This document shows, one piece after another, positions 34,617 through 44,179 of a DNA stretch of 64,000 nucleotides. The stretch lies in contig JAYYYF010000002.1 in assembly GCA_036340635.1 (NCBI GenBank), positions 1 through 64,000 on the forward strand, given 5' to 3'. A model generated the notes under the pieces. The model was not told the DNA's origin, ran no database searches, and worked only from the letters and a program-made list of their open reading frames with translations. Source of the DNA: GCA-002728855 sp036340635 (GTDB taxonomy: Bacteria > Bacteroidota > Bacteroidia > Flavobacteriales > Flavobacteriaceae). The translations under genes were made by a program, and so were the position numbers. Position 1 is the first letter of the stretch. Each line of letters begins with the position of its first letter.

Positions 34617-36095
34617 ATGGCGGAAAAATTAACATCAAGAAGTACTGATTATTCTAAGTGGTATAATGAAATTGTTGTTAGAGCAGGATTAGCTGAAACA
34701 TCAGCAGTTAGAGGGTGTATGGTAATCAAGCCATATGGTTTTGCTATATGGGAAAAAATTCAATCTGAATTAGACAGAATGTTTAAAGAAACTGGGCATC
34801 AAAATGCATATTTTCCTCTTTTTGTTCCAAAAAGTTTGTTTGAAGCAGAGGAAAAAAATGCTGAAGGTTTTTCAAAAGAGTGCGCTGTTGTTACTCACTA
34901 TCGTTTAAAAAATGATCCTAAGAATTCAAAAAAACTAATTGTTGATGAGGAAGCAAAATTAGAAGAAGAATTAATAGTAAGACCTACAAGCGAAGCAATC
35001 ATTTGGAATACTTATAAAAACTGGATACAATCTTATCGTGATTTACCTATTTTAGTCAATCAATGGGCAAACGTTGTACGTTGGGAAATGAGGACTCGAC
35101 TGTTTCTCAGAACGGCAGAATTTTTATGGCAAGAAGGACATACTGCACATGCTACAAAAAAGGAAGCCTTAAAAGAAACAGTTCTTATAAATGATCTCTA
35201 TGCAGATTTTGCTGAAAATTTTATGGCAATTCCTGTGTTAAAGGGATTGAAAACTGAAAGTGAACGTTTTGCTGGTGCTGATGAAACATATTGTATTGAA
35301 GGTTTAATGCAGGATGGAAAAGCTCTTCAGTTAGGCACTTCACATTTTTTAGGACAAAATTTTGCTAAAGCTTTTGATGTTAAATTTGCAAATGAAGATG
35401 GAAAACTCTCTTATGTTTGGGCTACATCATGGGGTGTTTCTACTCGCCTAATGGGTGCTTTAATAATGACCCATAGTGATGACAACGGATTGGTACTTCC
35501 TCCTAATTTAGCACCTATCCAAGTAGTCATAGTTCCTATTTACAAAGGGGTAGATCAATTAAATCAAATTTCTAAGCTAGCCAATAAAATTGTTAAAGAT
35601 TTACAATCAAAAGGAATTTCTGTAAAATATGACGACAGAAATAATTTCAAACCTGGGTACAAATTTAATGAGTATGAGCTAAAAGGAGTCCCAATTAGAA
35701 TATCAATAGGACCTAGAGATGTTGAAAATAAAACTGTTGAGTTAGCTAGAAGAGATACATTAAATAAATCTATAGTCCCTTTGGACTCGATAGTTAAAAA
35801 AGCTCAGATAACATTAAACGAAATACAGTCTAATTTATTTAACAGAGCTCTTGATTTTAGAAATAAAAACACAACTGAGGTTGAAAATTTTGATGAGTTT
35901 AAAAAAATTCTATCTAGTAAAGGTGGTTTTGTTTCTGCACACTGGGATGGAACTGTTCAAACTGAAGAAAAAATTAAAAATTTGACTAAAGCAACTATTA
36001 GATGTGTTCCTGTTGATAATGAAAAAGTAAAGGGGAAATGTATATATACTGGTAAACCATCAGTTGGACGTGTTGTGTTCGCGAAAGCTTATTAA
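34617..36095 (+). CDS. proS: Prolyl-tRNA synthetase, short (archaeal/eukaryal-like) type
   Basis: 492 residues. Class-II motif 2 appears as VRWEMRTRLFLRTAEFLWQEG, shown here as WEMRTRLFLRTAEF, with RPTSEAIIW before it; the motif-3 arginine is in WGVSTRLMGAL. The anticodon-binding domain (PIQVVIVPIY) follows, then a C-terminal region with Cys residues in IRCVPVD and GKCIYTG. There is no long editing insertion, so this is the short class common in Bacteroidota. It charges tRNA-Pro. Confidence 0.96.
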   Translation: MAEKLTSRSTDYSKWYNEIVVRAGLAETSAVRGCMVIKPYGFAIWEKIQSELDRMFKETGHQNAYFPLFVPKSLFEAEEKNAEGFSKECAVVTHYRLKNDPKNSKKLIVDEEAKLEEELIVRPTSEAIIWNTYKNWIQSYRDLPILVNQWANVVRWEMRTRLFLRTAEFLWQEGHTAHATKKEALKETVLINDLYADFAENFMAIPVLKGLKTESERFAGADETYCIEGLMQDGKALQLGTSHFLGQNFAKAFDVKFANEDGKLSYVWATSWGVSTRLMGALIMTHSDDNGLVLPPNLAPIQVVIVPIYKGVDQLNQISKLANKIVKDLQSKGISVKYDDRNNFKPGYKFNEYELKGVPIRISIGPRDVENKTVELARRDTLNKSIVPLDSIVKKAQITLNEIQSNLFNRALDFRNKNTTEVENFDEFKKILSSKGGFVSAHWDGTVQTEEKIKNLTKATIRCVPVDNEKVKGKCIYTGKPSVGRVVFAKAY

Positions 36096-36156
36096 TAAGG
36101 TTTCATATTCTTTTTATTCCACTTCTTTTCAAGTTGTATAATTATTATTTAAAGTG

Positions 36157-36164
36157 TAAATTTG
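36157..36164 (+). promoter_or_regulatory. Promoter -7 box for tRNA-Glu
   Basis: TAAATTTG followed by G, with TTG at 36134-36136 (20-base spacer). The box ends 11 bases before the tRNA. Confidence 0.6.
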
Positions 36165-36175
36165 GCATCATTTTT

Positions 36176-36247
36176 GGCCCGTTCGTCTATCGGCTAGGAC
36201 GCCAGGTTTTCATCCTGGTAAGAGGGGTTCGATTCCCCTACGGGCTA
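36176..36247 (+). tRNA. tRNA-Glu (anticodon UUC)
   Basis: 72 nt. The acceptor stem GGCCCGT pairs with ACGGGCT (one G-U at position 1-72). The anticodon stem-loop is CCAGG-TTTTCAT-CCTGG with anticodon TTC, and the T arm is GGGGTTCGATTCCCC. CCA is not encoded. It lies alone between proS and eda. Confidence 0.97.
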
Positions 36248-36356
36248 CAATTTTCTTTTTAAACCCCTTAAATTGTTAGGAGATTACTTTTAATTCTATT
36301 AAAAAATATACCTTATGAGGTAAAAGTATTAACTAAGAAAGTTACCCAAGTTATTG

Positions 36357-37007
36357 ATGATTAATCATATGGAACAATTTTTTAAAAAAAGAATATTGCC
36401 TGCTCTTACTTTCCCTGATCCAGAAAAAGCAGTTTCTGTTGCTAAAAATATACTAGAGGGAGGAATAAATGTAATAGAGGTTTGTTTTAGAACCTCTTCA
36501 GCAGAGGAATCCATTAGAAATATTAGAAATGAAACCTCTGATTTGTACATTGGCGCAGGAACTGTCATAACCACTAAACAGGTTGAAGTAGCCAAAAAAG
36601 CAGGAGCACAATTTGGTTTAGCCCCAGGTTTTAATCCTGAGATAGTAAAAGCTGCAATGGCAAATGATCTACCTTTTATTCCAGGTGTAAGCTCCCCTTC
36701 TGAAATAGAAATTGCTTTAGAAATGGGGTGTAAAATTCAAAAATTGTTTCCAGTCGAATTACTTGGTGGGATAGCAATGCTTAAATCCCTTTGGGGACCG
36801 TACAATCATACAGGAATAAAATTTATACCTACGGGAGGGATATCACTAAAAAACATGAATGACTTTTTAGAGTTACCAAATGTTTTAGCAATCGGAGGTT
36901 CCTGGTTGACATCAAAACATTTGATTGAGAAGCAAGAGTTTTTAAAAATAAAAGCTAATGTTATTAAGGCTATAAATAAGTCCAAGCAAATATATAAAGA
37001 CAGTTAA
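36357..37007 (+). CDS. eda: 2-keto-3-deoxy-6-phosphogluconate / 4-hydroxy-2-oxoglutarate aldolase
   Basis: About 216 residues from ATG 36357; ATG 36369 is an equally good start. The KDPG aldolase barrel is recognisable: NVIEVCFRT (catalytic Glu region), GAGTV, LAPGFNPE, FIPGVSSPSE, then KLFPVELLGG with the Schiff-base lysine, and IPTGGIS. It cleaves KDPG to pyruvate and glyceraldehyde-3-phosphate in the Entner-Doudoroff or uronate pathway. No edd or kdgK partner is adjacent. The start region contains a perfect 12-base palindrome (ATGATTAATCAT). Confidence 0.88.
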   Translation: MINHMEQFFKKRILPALTFPDPEKAVSVAKNILEGGINVIEVCFRTSSAEESIRNIRNETSDLYIGAGTVITTKQVEVAKKAGAQFGLAPGFNPEIVKAAMANDLPFIPGVSSPSEIEIALEMGCKIQKLFPVELLGGIAMLKSLWGPYNHTGIKFIPTGGISLKNMNDFLELPNVLAIGGSWLTSKHLIEKQEFLKIKANVIKAINKSKQIYKDS

Positions 37008-37139
37008 GGTCCTAGAGAGTTAGAATATTCAATTTTTTCTAGAAAATTCAGTATAAAAGAGATATTTATTAGGTTAGTAATGCCATAGGTAAATTTCTTA
37101 AAATCATTATATTCATACTCTAATTTTAAATTAATTCTA

Positions 37140-37580
37140 ATGAATGATCCAGCTGAAATATTTTTTACAATTATAGGAGCTATATTTATTTTACTTGCAT
37201 TATACGGTGCAATTAAATTAAAAAGAACTTTATTGCTTTCAGGAATATGTTTGTTTAGTGTTCTCCCAATTATTGGCGAATCTATTGCATATTCTGCTGA
37301 TAGCTCTTTAGTTCATCTTACTATAATTATGGCTTTTTTGGCTCAAGTAATTATAACTCTTCCAATTAAAGCTACTTATGGTCCAGAAAACGTTGCAGCA
37401 ACTAAAATTGCTCAAAAAATAGGACTAGCGATTATAGTTACCAATTTTTTACAAGCATATATAATTTTAGGATTGGATTTGGGAGTACCCTTCCAATATG
37501 GTTATTTTCATGTAGCTATTGCTCTAATAATTATTTATAGTATAATAAAATCACGTTCTGCAGAGGGGCCTTGGGAATGA
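37140..37580 (+). CDS. Small integral membrane protein, unknown function
   Basis: 146 residues with about four membrane helices (roughly 7-25, 58-78, 90-112, 118-136) and short loops; it ends SAEGPWE. No catalytic or binding motif is seen. The pattern IITLPIKATYGPENVAA between helices is hydrophilic and may be the conserved core. It stands alone between eda and the convergent TonB receptor gene, 20 bases from the latter. I do not recognise the family. Codon use and even hydrophobic periodicity support a real gene. Confidence 0.7.
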   Translation: MNDPAEIFFTIIGAIFILLALYGAIKLKRTLLLSGICLFSVLPIIGESIAYSADSSLVHLTIIMAFLAQVIITLPIKATYGPENVAATKIAQKIGLAIIVTNFLQAYIILGLDLGVPFQYGYFHVAIALIIIYSIIKSRSAEGPWE

Positions 37581-37600
37581 TTTATAGCTAATTCAGATGT

Positions 37601-40009
37601 TTAGTTGAAAGTGAAGTTATAAGTTAAAGAAATAAGTGCACTTTTAATTATTGATAGCTCATATGAGGCTAGGGGACTACCTCCAAAAATAAGTCCATTT
37701 TTAGAGGTTCCATCTCTAGGTGTGTAGTAGATGTTGAAAGGGTTTTTTTTGCCATAAAGATTATAAATTGTAAAAATCCAATCTTTTTTAAAGCGGCTAT
37801 TGGGATTTTTACTATAGGAAATTTTCCAAGAAAAATCTAATCTATGATAAAAAGGAAATCTAGAATTATTTCTTTCTAGATATATTGGGACGTCCATATT
37901 TGATATTTCAAAAATAGCATTAGCAACTGTATAGGGTCTTCCTGATTGAGCAGTGAAATTAAAACTAACAGTATTATATAAATTATTTTCAAAATTTATT
38001 GTAGCATTTAAAGTATGAGGTCTATCAAATTCTGAAGCATACCAATTATTATTATTTATCTTGTTTTTATTAACCATTTCATTTGTTTTCAAGAAACTCC
38101 TTGCCCAAGTATAGTTTAAAAATCCATTAAACTTTCCCGCTGATTTTTTCAGACTAAATTCAATCCCATAAGTTTGTCCTTGACCTTGAACAATGTCTTT
38201 TTCAATAAATTCTGAAAGGAAAAAGTCTGCACCAGGTTTGTAGGTTAATGTATTTTGAATATCTCTGTAATAACCTTCAGCAGATAATTCAATTCCTAGT
38301 GAATTGAAATTTTTAAATATTCCAAGACCATAGGTGTCACTTTCTTGTGGCTTTATATAAAAATCAGATGTTTTCCATCTAGAGGTTGGAAGTGGAGTTA
38401 CTGTATTATAAATATTTTGGATGTATTGATTAATCTTGGCATAACTTATTTTCAAAGAACTATCTTTCCCTAATTGAATTCTACCACCTAATCTAGGTTC
38501 AAAATTGTTATAAAATATAACCGATTCATTTTTATTGAAGGAAACAAGATTAGATTGGTTGCCATCTTGATCATATTCTGCTAAATTATAGGGGCCTAAT
38601 AAATTAAAATTTGTATATCTGAGACCTAAAGAAAAAGATAAATTATCTGATGGGTTCCAATTTAAATTAAAATAACTTGAGAAATCTAAACTTACTTCTT
38701 GTCCAAGATCAACAGGGATGATAGAATTGCCTCTCCCAGGAGACAAAGAACCTGGATGTATTTCATATTTTTTTAATTGAATCCCTAAAAAATAGTCTAT
38801 TTTTTCATTTCTGGTGTCAGTAAATTCAGTCAGACCACTTATATATTTAATTTTTGCCTTGAACCTTATCACATTTTCAGAATTATACTCGGGGAAGAAA
38901 TTTTTTGGCGAATATTTACTATTAATAAATATCGTTTTTAGAGCAGTATCATTTTTAAAATTATGAATCCATTTAAAAGTATGATTTGATGTTGCAAAAT
39001 CATATTGATTTGAACTAGAATTAATATTTTCTATTGAAGAAATAAGGTCTAATTGATAAAAATCATTAGATAAGAAGTGACTATAGGAGAATTGATTATT
39101 GTCATCAAATAAATAAAGGAGTTTTATTGTGCTATCATAAAAGTTTGCTTTTGTATTTTTTAACCGATCAACAAATATGGGAAATAAAAAATCGGTGAAA
39201 CCTCCTCTGAATCCAGCTAATATTAATAATTTATCTTTTATTATCGGACTGGTTAGACCTAATCTGCTAGAGAGAAGACCTACACCTCCATTTAATTTAA
39301 GTTTGTCTGTATAAGGATTTTTCACCTTTACATCCATAACTGAAGAAATTCTACCTCCATATTTTGATGGAATATTTGCTTGATACATATCCACTTTTGA
39401 AATAACATCAGGTGTAAAAACAGATAATAATCCAAAAAGATGAGTGGGGTTAAAAACAGGGGCTGATTCATATAGCATTAAATTTTGATCCAAAGATCCC
39501 CCTCTTACAGATATACCATTACTTACATCCCCAGCATTATTTACACCCGCCATTAGAGTCATGCTTTTAAGCACATCAAATTCTCCAAAAGCAGTAGGGA
39601 TTTTTTTTAATTCTTGAGCAGTCATGTTAAAAACTCCCATTTGCGGATTTTCAATACTTTGGCTTAGATCTCTTGCTTTAACTATAATCTCAGAAAGTTG
39701 TTCTTCTAAAACTTCCATTTCAATTTCCATAGTAACATTGTTATTTAGGTTAACAATGAATTGCTTGTTTGAATAACCCAAATATTCTAATGAAACTTTA
39801 TATTGTTTTGCTGGTAGAGATTTTTTGAAGATCCCATCTAAATCAGTGATTCCCCCACCTGACCTGGTATTAATTAAAACATTAACACTTTGAAGAGGCT
39901 CCTTACTTTGAGAATCACTTATTATTAATTTTAGTTCAAATTCCTGAGAGAAAAGAAAAGAAATTCCCCAAAAGGTAAAAACAATAAATTTTACATTAAA
40001 ACATTTCAT
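37601..40009 (-). CDS. TonB-dependent outer-membrane receptor with carboxypeptidase-like N-domain
   Basis: 802 residues. A signal peptide ends near FSQ. Residues about 22-105 form a carboxypeptidase-regulatory-like beta-sandwich (SVNVLINTRSGGGITDLDG). The plug domain follows with VLKSMTLMAGVNNAGDVSNG and VRGGSLDQNLMLYE. A long barrel follows, with RPHTLNATINFENN. It imports a large or scarce substrate using TonB. It is immediately downstream of the DUF4249 lipoprotein gene (stop codon and start codon abut), a standard partner pair in Bacteroidota. No SusD homologue or carbohydrate enzyme lies nearby, so it is not an obvious polysaccharide locus. Confidence 0.93.
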   Translation of the reverse strand: MKCFNVKFIVFTFWGISFLFSQEFELKLIISDSQSKEPLQSVNVLINTRSGGGITDLDGIFKKSLPAKQYKVSLEYLGYSNKQFIVNLNNNVTMEIEMEVLEEQLSEIIVKARDLSQSIENPQMGVFNMTAQELKKIPTAFGEFDVLKSMTLMAGVNNAGDVSNGISVRGGSLDQNLMLYESAPVFNPTHLFGLLSVFTPDVISKVDMYQANIPSKYGGRISSVMDVKVKNPYTDKLKLNGGVGLLSSRLGLTSPIIKDKLLILAGFRGGFTDFLFPIFVDRLKNTKANFYDSTIKLLYLFDDNNQFSYSHFLSNDFYQLDLISSIENINSSSNQYDFATSNHTFKWIHNFKNDTALKTIFINSKYSPKNFFPEYNSENVIRFKAKIKYISGLTEFTDTRNEKIDYFLGIQLKKYEIHPGSLSPGRGNSIIPVDLGQEVSLDFSSYFNLNWNPSDNLSFSLGLRYTNFNLLGPYNLAEYDQDGNQSNLVSFNKNESVIFYNNFEPRLGGRIQLGKDSSLKISYAKINQYIQNIYNTVTPLPTSRWKTSDFYIKPQESDTYGLGIFKNFNSLGIELSAEGYYRDIQNTLTYKPGADFFLSEFIEKDIVQGQGQTYGIEFSLKKSAGKFNGFLNYTWARSFLKTNEMVNKNKINNNNWYASEFDRPHTLNATINFENNLYNTVSFNFTAQSGRPYTVANAIFEISNMDVPIYLERNNSRFPFYHRLDFSWKISYSKNPNSRFKKDWIFTIYNLYGKKNPFNIYYTPRDGTSKNGLIFGGSPLASYELSIIKSALISLTYNFTFN

Positions 40010-41164
40010 CTACTTGTTTTCTGATTCACCTATCATAATGGGCCAATTTTCAGGATGAAAATTGGTTCTATAAAGCCCTTCGTCACAGGACACATAAATT
40101 GGATAATCATCTGGCCCTAGAGGCATTGGGACGGGATCTCCATATCCTTCCCATTGACTCCTTTCGCTGTCCTCAATAAATCTGCCATCAAGTTGTGTTC
40201 TAGGTATAAAAATAGATTTTGATGAACCTGAAGCAACTGTGAATCTTCCTAAAACATTTTCATCTCTATCGTTTGGGTTATAAAGATTTCCAATTAAAGG
40301 AGATGGAAGAGGAGCATTTAATCCACTGTTATTTTCTAGAAGATCTTTTAAGATTTTATAATATTTATAAGCCTCTTCTGATATACTGTATTGTTGAACA
40401 TCGATTAAAATATCTTGTTTAGTATATAATGGAACCTCTCCTACGATCAGATCATTTATCATTTTTCCATTCGCAAAAAGATCACTAAAAAGTTCTACTT
40501 TTTCATTAAATCTAATTCTCCAACAAGGAGAATCACATAAATAAGTATAATAAGGTCTGGCCCATCTATATCCATATGTTGATATACATTCACCATCTCT
40601 TAAAACCCCATTATAACAAGTAAAACAATTAACTATTCTTTCATAAGATTTATATTCATAATAATAAAAATTTTCTTTGTCTCCAGGCTCTTCAAAAGAT
40701 ATCAAAATCCTATGTCCTGGAACATATCTATTTAAAGATTCATCAAAATAGAGTTCTAAATCATAATCTGAATTAATACTAGATACATTAACTTTTTCTT
40801 GCATGGTTTCTGGAGAAGATCTATATTCAGTTCCATCAGGCAACTGAACTTTTAATTCCCATGTTTCCCCCTCACCAACTTTAAAATCTTTTGGGACGAA
40901 ATACGCATCATTTGCTTCAATTAGGTTAATAACCCTATCATTGTTAATTATTTTAACAATACAATCTGGTAAAGACTTAGTTTTATAGGCCCCATTATCC
41001 AAAACACTTTCATTAACAGTGACATAAGAAGCGCCTTTTATAGAAGAAGCTATTCCGTTAATTAATATCAAATCATCAAGGATTTTATATTCTGGAGTAA
41101 CAGGGTCAATACAACTTGAAAAATAAAGCCCAATAAATAAAAGTAATAATTGTCGTTTGATCAA
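40010..41164 (-). CDS. DUF4249 family lipoprotein, TonB-receptor partner
   Basis: 384 residues. The start is TTG at 41164; the frame has no upstream ATG before a stop, and the lipobox FSSC (Cys18) fixes the start. The body matches the DUF4249 pattern, beginning DPVTPEYKILDDLILING and having mid-sequence VPGHRILISF. A loop at residues 180-214 holds five cysteines (180, 183, 193, 210, 214), probably disulfide-bonded. The C-terminal part ends RTNFHPENWPIMIGESENK. DUF4249 proteins occur next to TonB receptors and probably cap or dock to them; the substrate is unknown. Confidence 0.88.
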   Translation of the reverse strand: MIKRQLLLLFIGLYFSSCIDPVTPEYKILDDLILINGIASSIKGASYVTVNESVLDNGAYKTKSLPDCIVKIINNDRVINLIEANDAYFVPKDFKVGEGETWELKVQLPDGTEYRSSPETMQEKVNVSSINSDYDLELYFDESLNRYVPGHRILISFEEPGDKENFYYYEYKSYERIVNCFTCYNGVLRDGECISTYGYRWARPYYTYLCDSPCWRIRFNEKVELFSDLFANGKMINDLIVGEVPLYTKQDILIDVQQYSISEEAYKYYKILKDLLENNSGLNAPLPSPLIGNLYNPNDRDENVLGRFTVASGSSKSIFIPRTQLDGRFIEDSERSQWEGYGDPVPMPLGPDDYPIYVSCDEGLYRTNFHPENWPIMIGESENK

Positions 41165-41324
41165 TTTAATTAAATTTTTATTTGCAAAGAAACAAAAGAA
41201 AAGTTAAAGCAATAATTGATCTTTATAGCTATTAGTAATGGTAAATATGATAGCTATAAAGGATAAGATTTATATCAAAATTCATTTTTTGTTAGAATAA
41301 TTGTTATTTAGTTTATGGATTTAT

Positions 41325-41332
41325 TAAATTTG
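41325..41332 (+). promoter_or_regulatory. Promoter -7 box for rpsT
   Basis: TAAATTTG followed by CTCGC, with TTG at 41301-41303 (21-base spacer). The box ends 21 bases before the ATG. The CTCGC after the box is also seen at the secDF promoter. Confidence 0.6.
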
Positions 41333-41353
41333 CTCGCGATATTTTAAAAATAT

Positions 41354-41605
41354 ATGGCAAATCATAAGTCAGCAATAAAAAGAATTCGTTCTAGTCAGAA
41401 AAGGAGACTAATTAATCGTTTCCAAGCTAAAACAACTAGGAATGCAATAAGGAAACTAAGAGCAACAAGTTCTTCTAAGGAAGCAAAAAAACTATTCCCA
41501 ACAGTTGCATCTCTTTTGGATAAATTGGTGAAAAGGAATATTATCCATTCAAATAAAGCTTCAAATTTAAAATCTAAATTAGCAAAACACGTAGCTAATC
41601 TTTAG
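41354..41605 (+). CDS. rpsT: 30S ribosomal protein S20
   Basis: 83 residues, Lys/Arg-rich and helical. It begins MANHKSAIKRIRSSQKRR, the standard S20 start, and ends with KASNLKSKLAKHVANL. It binds 16S rRNA early in small-subunit assembly. It is monocistronic with its own promoter box and converges on rho with one base between. Confidence 0.97.
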   Translation: MANHKSAIKRIRSSQKRRLINRFQAKTTRNAIRKLRATSSSKEAKKLFPTVASLLDKLVKRNIIHSNKASNLKSKLAKHVANL

Positions 41606-41606
41606 T

Positions 41607-43022
41607 TTATGAGTTCATAGAAATTAAGAACTCTTCGTTATTTTGAGTTTTTGTAAATCTATCATTGATAAATTCCATGGCTTCAACTGGATTCATGTCA
41701 GCCAAATATTTTCTCATGATCCACATTCTTTGAATAGTGTTTTCATCTAGCAACATATCATCTCTTCTTGTACTTGATGATATAAGATCAATAGCAGGGA
41801 AAATTCTTCGGTTTGAAATTTTTCTATCTAATTGAAGTTCCATATTACCTGTTCCTTTGAATTCTTCAAAAATAACTTCATCCATTTTTGATCCAGTTTC
41901 GGTCAATGCAGTTGCAATTATTGTTAGTGAACCACCACCTTCAATATTCCTAGCTGCCCCAAAAAATCTTTTAGGTTTATGTAAGGCATTGGCATCAACA
42001 CCTCCACTAAGTATCTTACCTGAAGCTGGCTGAACAGTATTGTAAGCCCTTGCTAATCGGGTAATTGAATCAAGTAGTATTACAACATCGTGTCCACATT
42101 CAACAAGTCTCTTTGCCTTTTCAAGAACTATATTTGCTACTTTAACATGTCTTTCTGCTGGTTCATCGAATGTTGATGCAACTACTTCTCCATCAACATT
42201 TCTCTGCATGTCTGTAACTTCTTCCGGCCTTTCATCAATTAAAAGGATTAGTTGAAAAACTTCAGGATGATTACCTGCTATAGCATTAGCTATGTCTTTA
42301 AGAAGCATTGTTTTCCCAGTTTTAGGTTGAGAAACAATCATTCCTCTTTGTCCTTTTCCTATTGGCGAAAAAAGGTCAATTATTCTAGTAGAAATAGTAT
42401 TATTTTTTTCAGCAACTTTAAATTTTTCATCAGGAAACAATGGAGTTAAGTGCTCAAAAGACACCCTGTCACGAACAACTTTTGGGTCAAGACCATTTAT
42501 TTTATTTACTTTAATTAGTGGGAAGTATTTTTCTCCTTCTTTTGGGGGCCTGACTGTTCCATGAACAGTATCACCAGTTTTTAATCCAAATAGACGTATT
42601 TGAGATTGGGAAACATAAACATCATCAGGTGATGAAAGGTAGTTAAAATCAGAGGACCTCAAAAACCCATACCCTTCAGACATTGTTTCTAATACACCCT
42701 CTGTTTCTATTATTCCTTCAAACTCAAAATCTGGTTGTCTATATCTATTCCTATTATCTTTATTATGGCTATCCTCTTCTCTCTTCTTATTTCTTGTTTT
42801 ATCTTTTTTATAATTACTTTCAGTCGATTGGGAAGGAGAATCTTCTTTTTTAATAGGAGAATTTTTCACTTTTTCATCAGTTGTAGTAGAAGACAAATGG
42901 TCAATTATTTTATAAACAAGGTCTTCTTTTTTAAGATTTTTTGAAAACTTAAGTTTTAAATTTTTAGCAATTTCTTGCAAATCATTAATTTTTTTATTTC
43001 TAAGTTTTTCTATTTCATACAT
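41607..43022 (-). CDS. rho: Transcription termination factor Rho
   Basis: 471 residues. The N-terminal helical Rho-N domain (residues 1-50) is followed by a charged, disordered insertion at about 52-95, then the cold-shock RNA-binding domain (EGYGFLRSSDFNYL, PDDVYVSQSQIRLFGLKTGD), and the hexameric ATPase with Walker A SQPKTGKTML, LLIDERPEEVTDM and SITRLARAYN. It terminates untranslated RNAs. The low-complexity insertion is shorter than in some Bacteroidota. The gene is divergent from the DUF4293 membrane protein gene, an arrangement I recall as frequent in the phylum. Confidence 0.97.
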   Translation of the reverse strand: MYEIEKLRNKKINDLQEIAKNLKLKFSKNLKKEDLVYKIIDHLSSTTTDEKVKNSPIKKEDSPSQSTESNYKKDKTRNKKREEDSHNKDNRNRYRQPDFEFEGIIETEGVLETMSEGYGFLRSSDFNYLSSPDDVYVSQSQIRLFGLKTGDTVHGTVRPPKEGEKYFPLIKVNKINGLDPKVVRDRVSFEHLTPLFPDEKFKVAEKNNTISTRIIDLFSPIGKGQRGMIVSQPKTGKTMLLKDIANAIAGNHPEVFQLILLIDERPEEVTDMQRNVDGEVVASTFDEPAERHVKVANIVLEKAKRLVECGHDVVILLDSITRLARAYNTVQPASGKILSGGVDANALHKPKRFFGAARNIEGGGSLTIIATALTETGSKMDEVIFEEFKGTGNMELQLDRKISNRRIFPAIDLISSSTRRDDMLLDENTIQRMWIMRKYLADMNPVEAMEFINDRFTKTQNNEEFLISMNS

Positions 43023-43137
43023 TTTAGTTGATATTGATGTTTTTCAAAAATTTTTGTTTGGGGATTATAATTTAAAGTGGAAGGCAATTGCTTGACAATA
43101 TTACAAATTTTATTTTAAACCATAAAAAATAAAAACT

Positions 43138-43145
43138 TATTTTTG
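43138..43145 (+). promoter_or_regulatory. Possible promoter -7 box for the DUF4293 gene, near-leaderless
   Basis: TATTTTTG with five bases to the ATG at 43151. Confidence 0.3.
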
Positions 43146-43150
43146 TTGAT

Positions 43151-43570
43151 ATGATTCAGCGAATACAAACTGTTTTCTTAGCTTTCAACTTCTTTTTTTT
43201 AATAGTCATATATGTTTTTTTCCCAGGAAAATTTTTTTCTTTAATTCTCAAAAGATTACTTTCTACTGATTACCCACATTTGGTATCTTTATTTGAGGGT
43301 AATTTATATTTGATTTTATGTGTTTTCTTGACTTTGTTAAGTATTTTATTCTTTAAGAAAAGAAAGAATCAATTATTTATTAATAATTTTCAAATCTTTA
43401 TTCATCTTTTATATTTTACAATTATTCTAATCAATTTCATTATTTCAGACACATATAATTTTTTACTTTATTTAATAGTTCCGCTTGTTAGCATGATATG
43501 CATTTTTTTGGCTAATAAATTCATCAAAAAGGATGAGGCTCTAATAAGATCAATTAATAGAATACGTTAG
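43151..43570 (+). CDS. DUF4293 family membrane protein
   Basis: 139 residues with four membrane helices and very high Phe, Leu and Ile content. The start MIQRIQTVFLAF and the helix spacing match the DUF4293 proteins found beside rho in Bacteroidota. No catalytic motif is present and the function is unknown. It is divergent from rho with 128 bases between and converges on the phosphodiesterase gene with one base between. Confidence 0.8.
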   Translation: MIQRIQTVFLAFNFFFLIVIYVFFPGKFFSLILKRLLSTDYPHLVSLFEGNLYLILCVFLTLLSILFFKKRKNQLFINNFQIFIHLLYFTIILINFIISDTYNFLLYLIVPLVSMICIFLANKFIKKDEALIRSINRIR

Positions 43571-43571
43571 T

Positions 43572-44066
43572 TCATTTTTTTCCCAATTCAATAACTTGAA
43601 GATTTTTAATTTTTTTCCTTTCAATATCAAATTTCAACATTGTCCTAGTTTTATGAAACCCATGTATTCCAGAAGCACCTGGATTCATATGCAGTAGATT
43701 ATTTTCTTTGTCAGAAATTACTTTTAATATATGTGAGTGACCAGAAATGAAAAGATCTGGATTAAAATTTTTAATTATTTTTTTTGCTCTACTATTATAT
43801 TTTCCAGGATACCCACCTATATGTGTGATATATATTTTTAATCCTTCGCAAGAAAAGGTTAGATCTTCTTGGAACTTCTCTCTAATTTCAGGGCCGTCAA
43901 TATTTCCATAAACTGCCTTCAATGGTTTTAATTTTAAAAGGGAATTACAAACTTCTAAAGTTCCTATATCACCTCCATGCCAAACTTCGTCAACCTTGTC
44001 AAGGTATTTTAAAACCTTTTGATCAAGGTGCCCATGTGTATCCGAAAGGAGTAATATTTTCTTCAA
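43572..44066 (-). CDS. Metallophosphoesterase, YfcE/MJ0936 family
   Basis: 164 residues with the full dimetal set: LLSDTHG (Asp, His), WHGGDIG (Asp), VYGNID (Asn), THIGGYPG (His) and SGHSHI (His-x-His). The family hydrolyses phosphodiesters with manganese or nickel; the natural substrate is not defined. It is a short single-domain cytoplasmic enzyme. It stands alone, divergent from truA with about 110 bases between. Confidence 0.93.
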   Translation of the reverse strand: MKKILLLSDTHGHLDQKVLKYLDKVDEVWHGGDIGTLEVCNSLLKLKPLKAVYGNIDGPEIREKFQEDLTFSCEGLKIYITHIGGYPGKYNSRAKKIIKNFNPDLFISGHSHILKVISDKENNLLHMNPGASGIHGFHKTRTMLKFDIERKKIKNLQVIELGKK

Positions 44067-44179
44067 ACAATATTTTTTATTTCTAACCTAAAAAAATAAG
44101 TTAAAAAACCAAAATTCTGGTAAAACATTAAAATTGTATACCCAAATTAAAAATTATAAAAATATCTTTGTCATTTATA

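Noticed and set aside
34531..34638. Upstream extension of the tyrosine-rich lipoprotein frame to 34638
   Set aside because: It overlaps the proS start, adds residues ahead of the lipoprotein signal and has no promoter box placed for it. The Met at 34530 gives a proper lipobox signal.
36357..36368. Perfect 12-base palindrome ATGATTAATCAT at the eda start as a possible operator
   Set aside because: A+T-rich palindromes of this length are likely by chance in such DNA and it lies in the translated or start region; no second copy was seen.
41611..41633. GAGTTC/GAACTC hairpin between rpsT and rho as a terminator
   Set aside because: Only six pairs, with the T-rich tail interrupted, and it lies within the rho coding end. 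Too weak to list as a feature.
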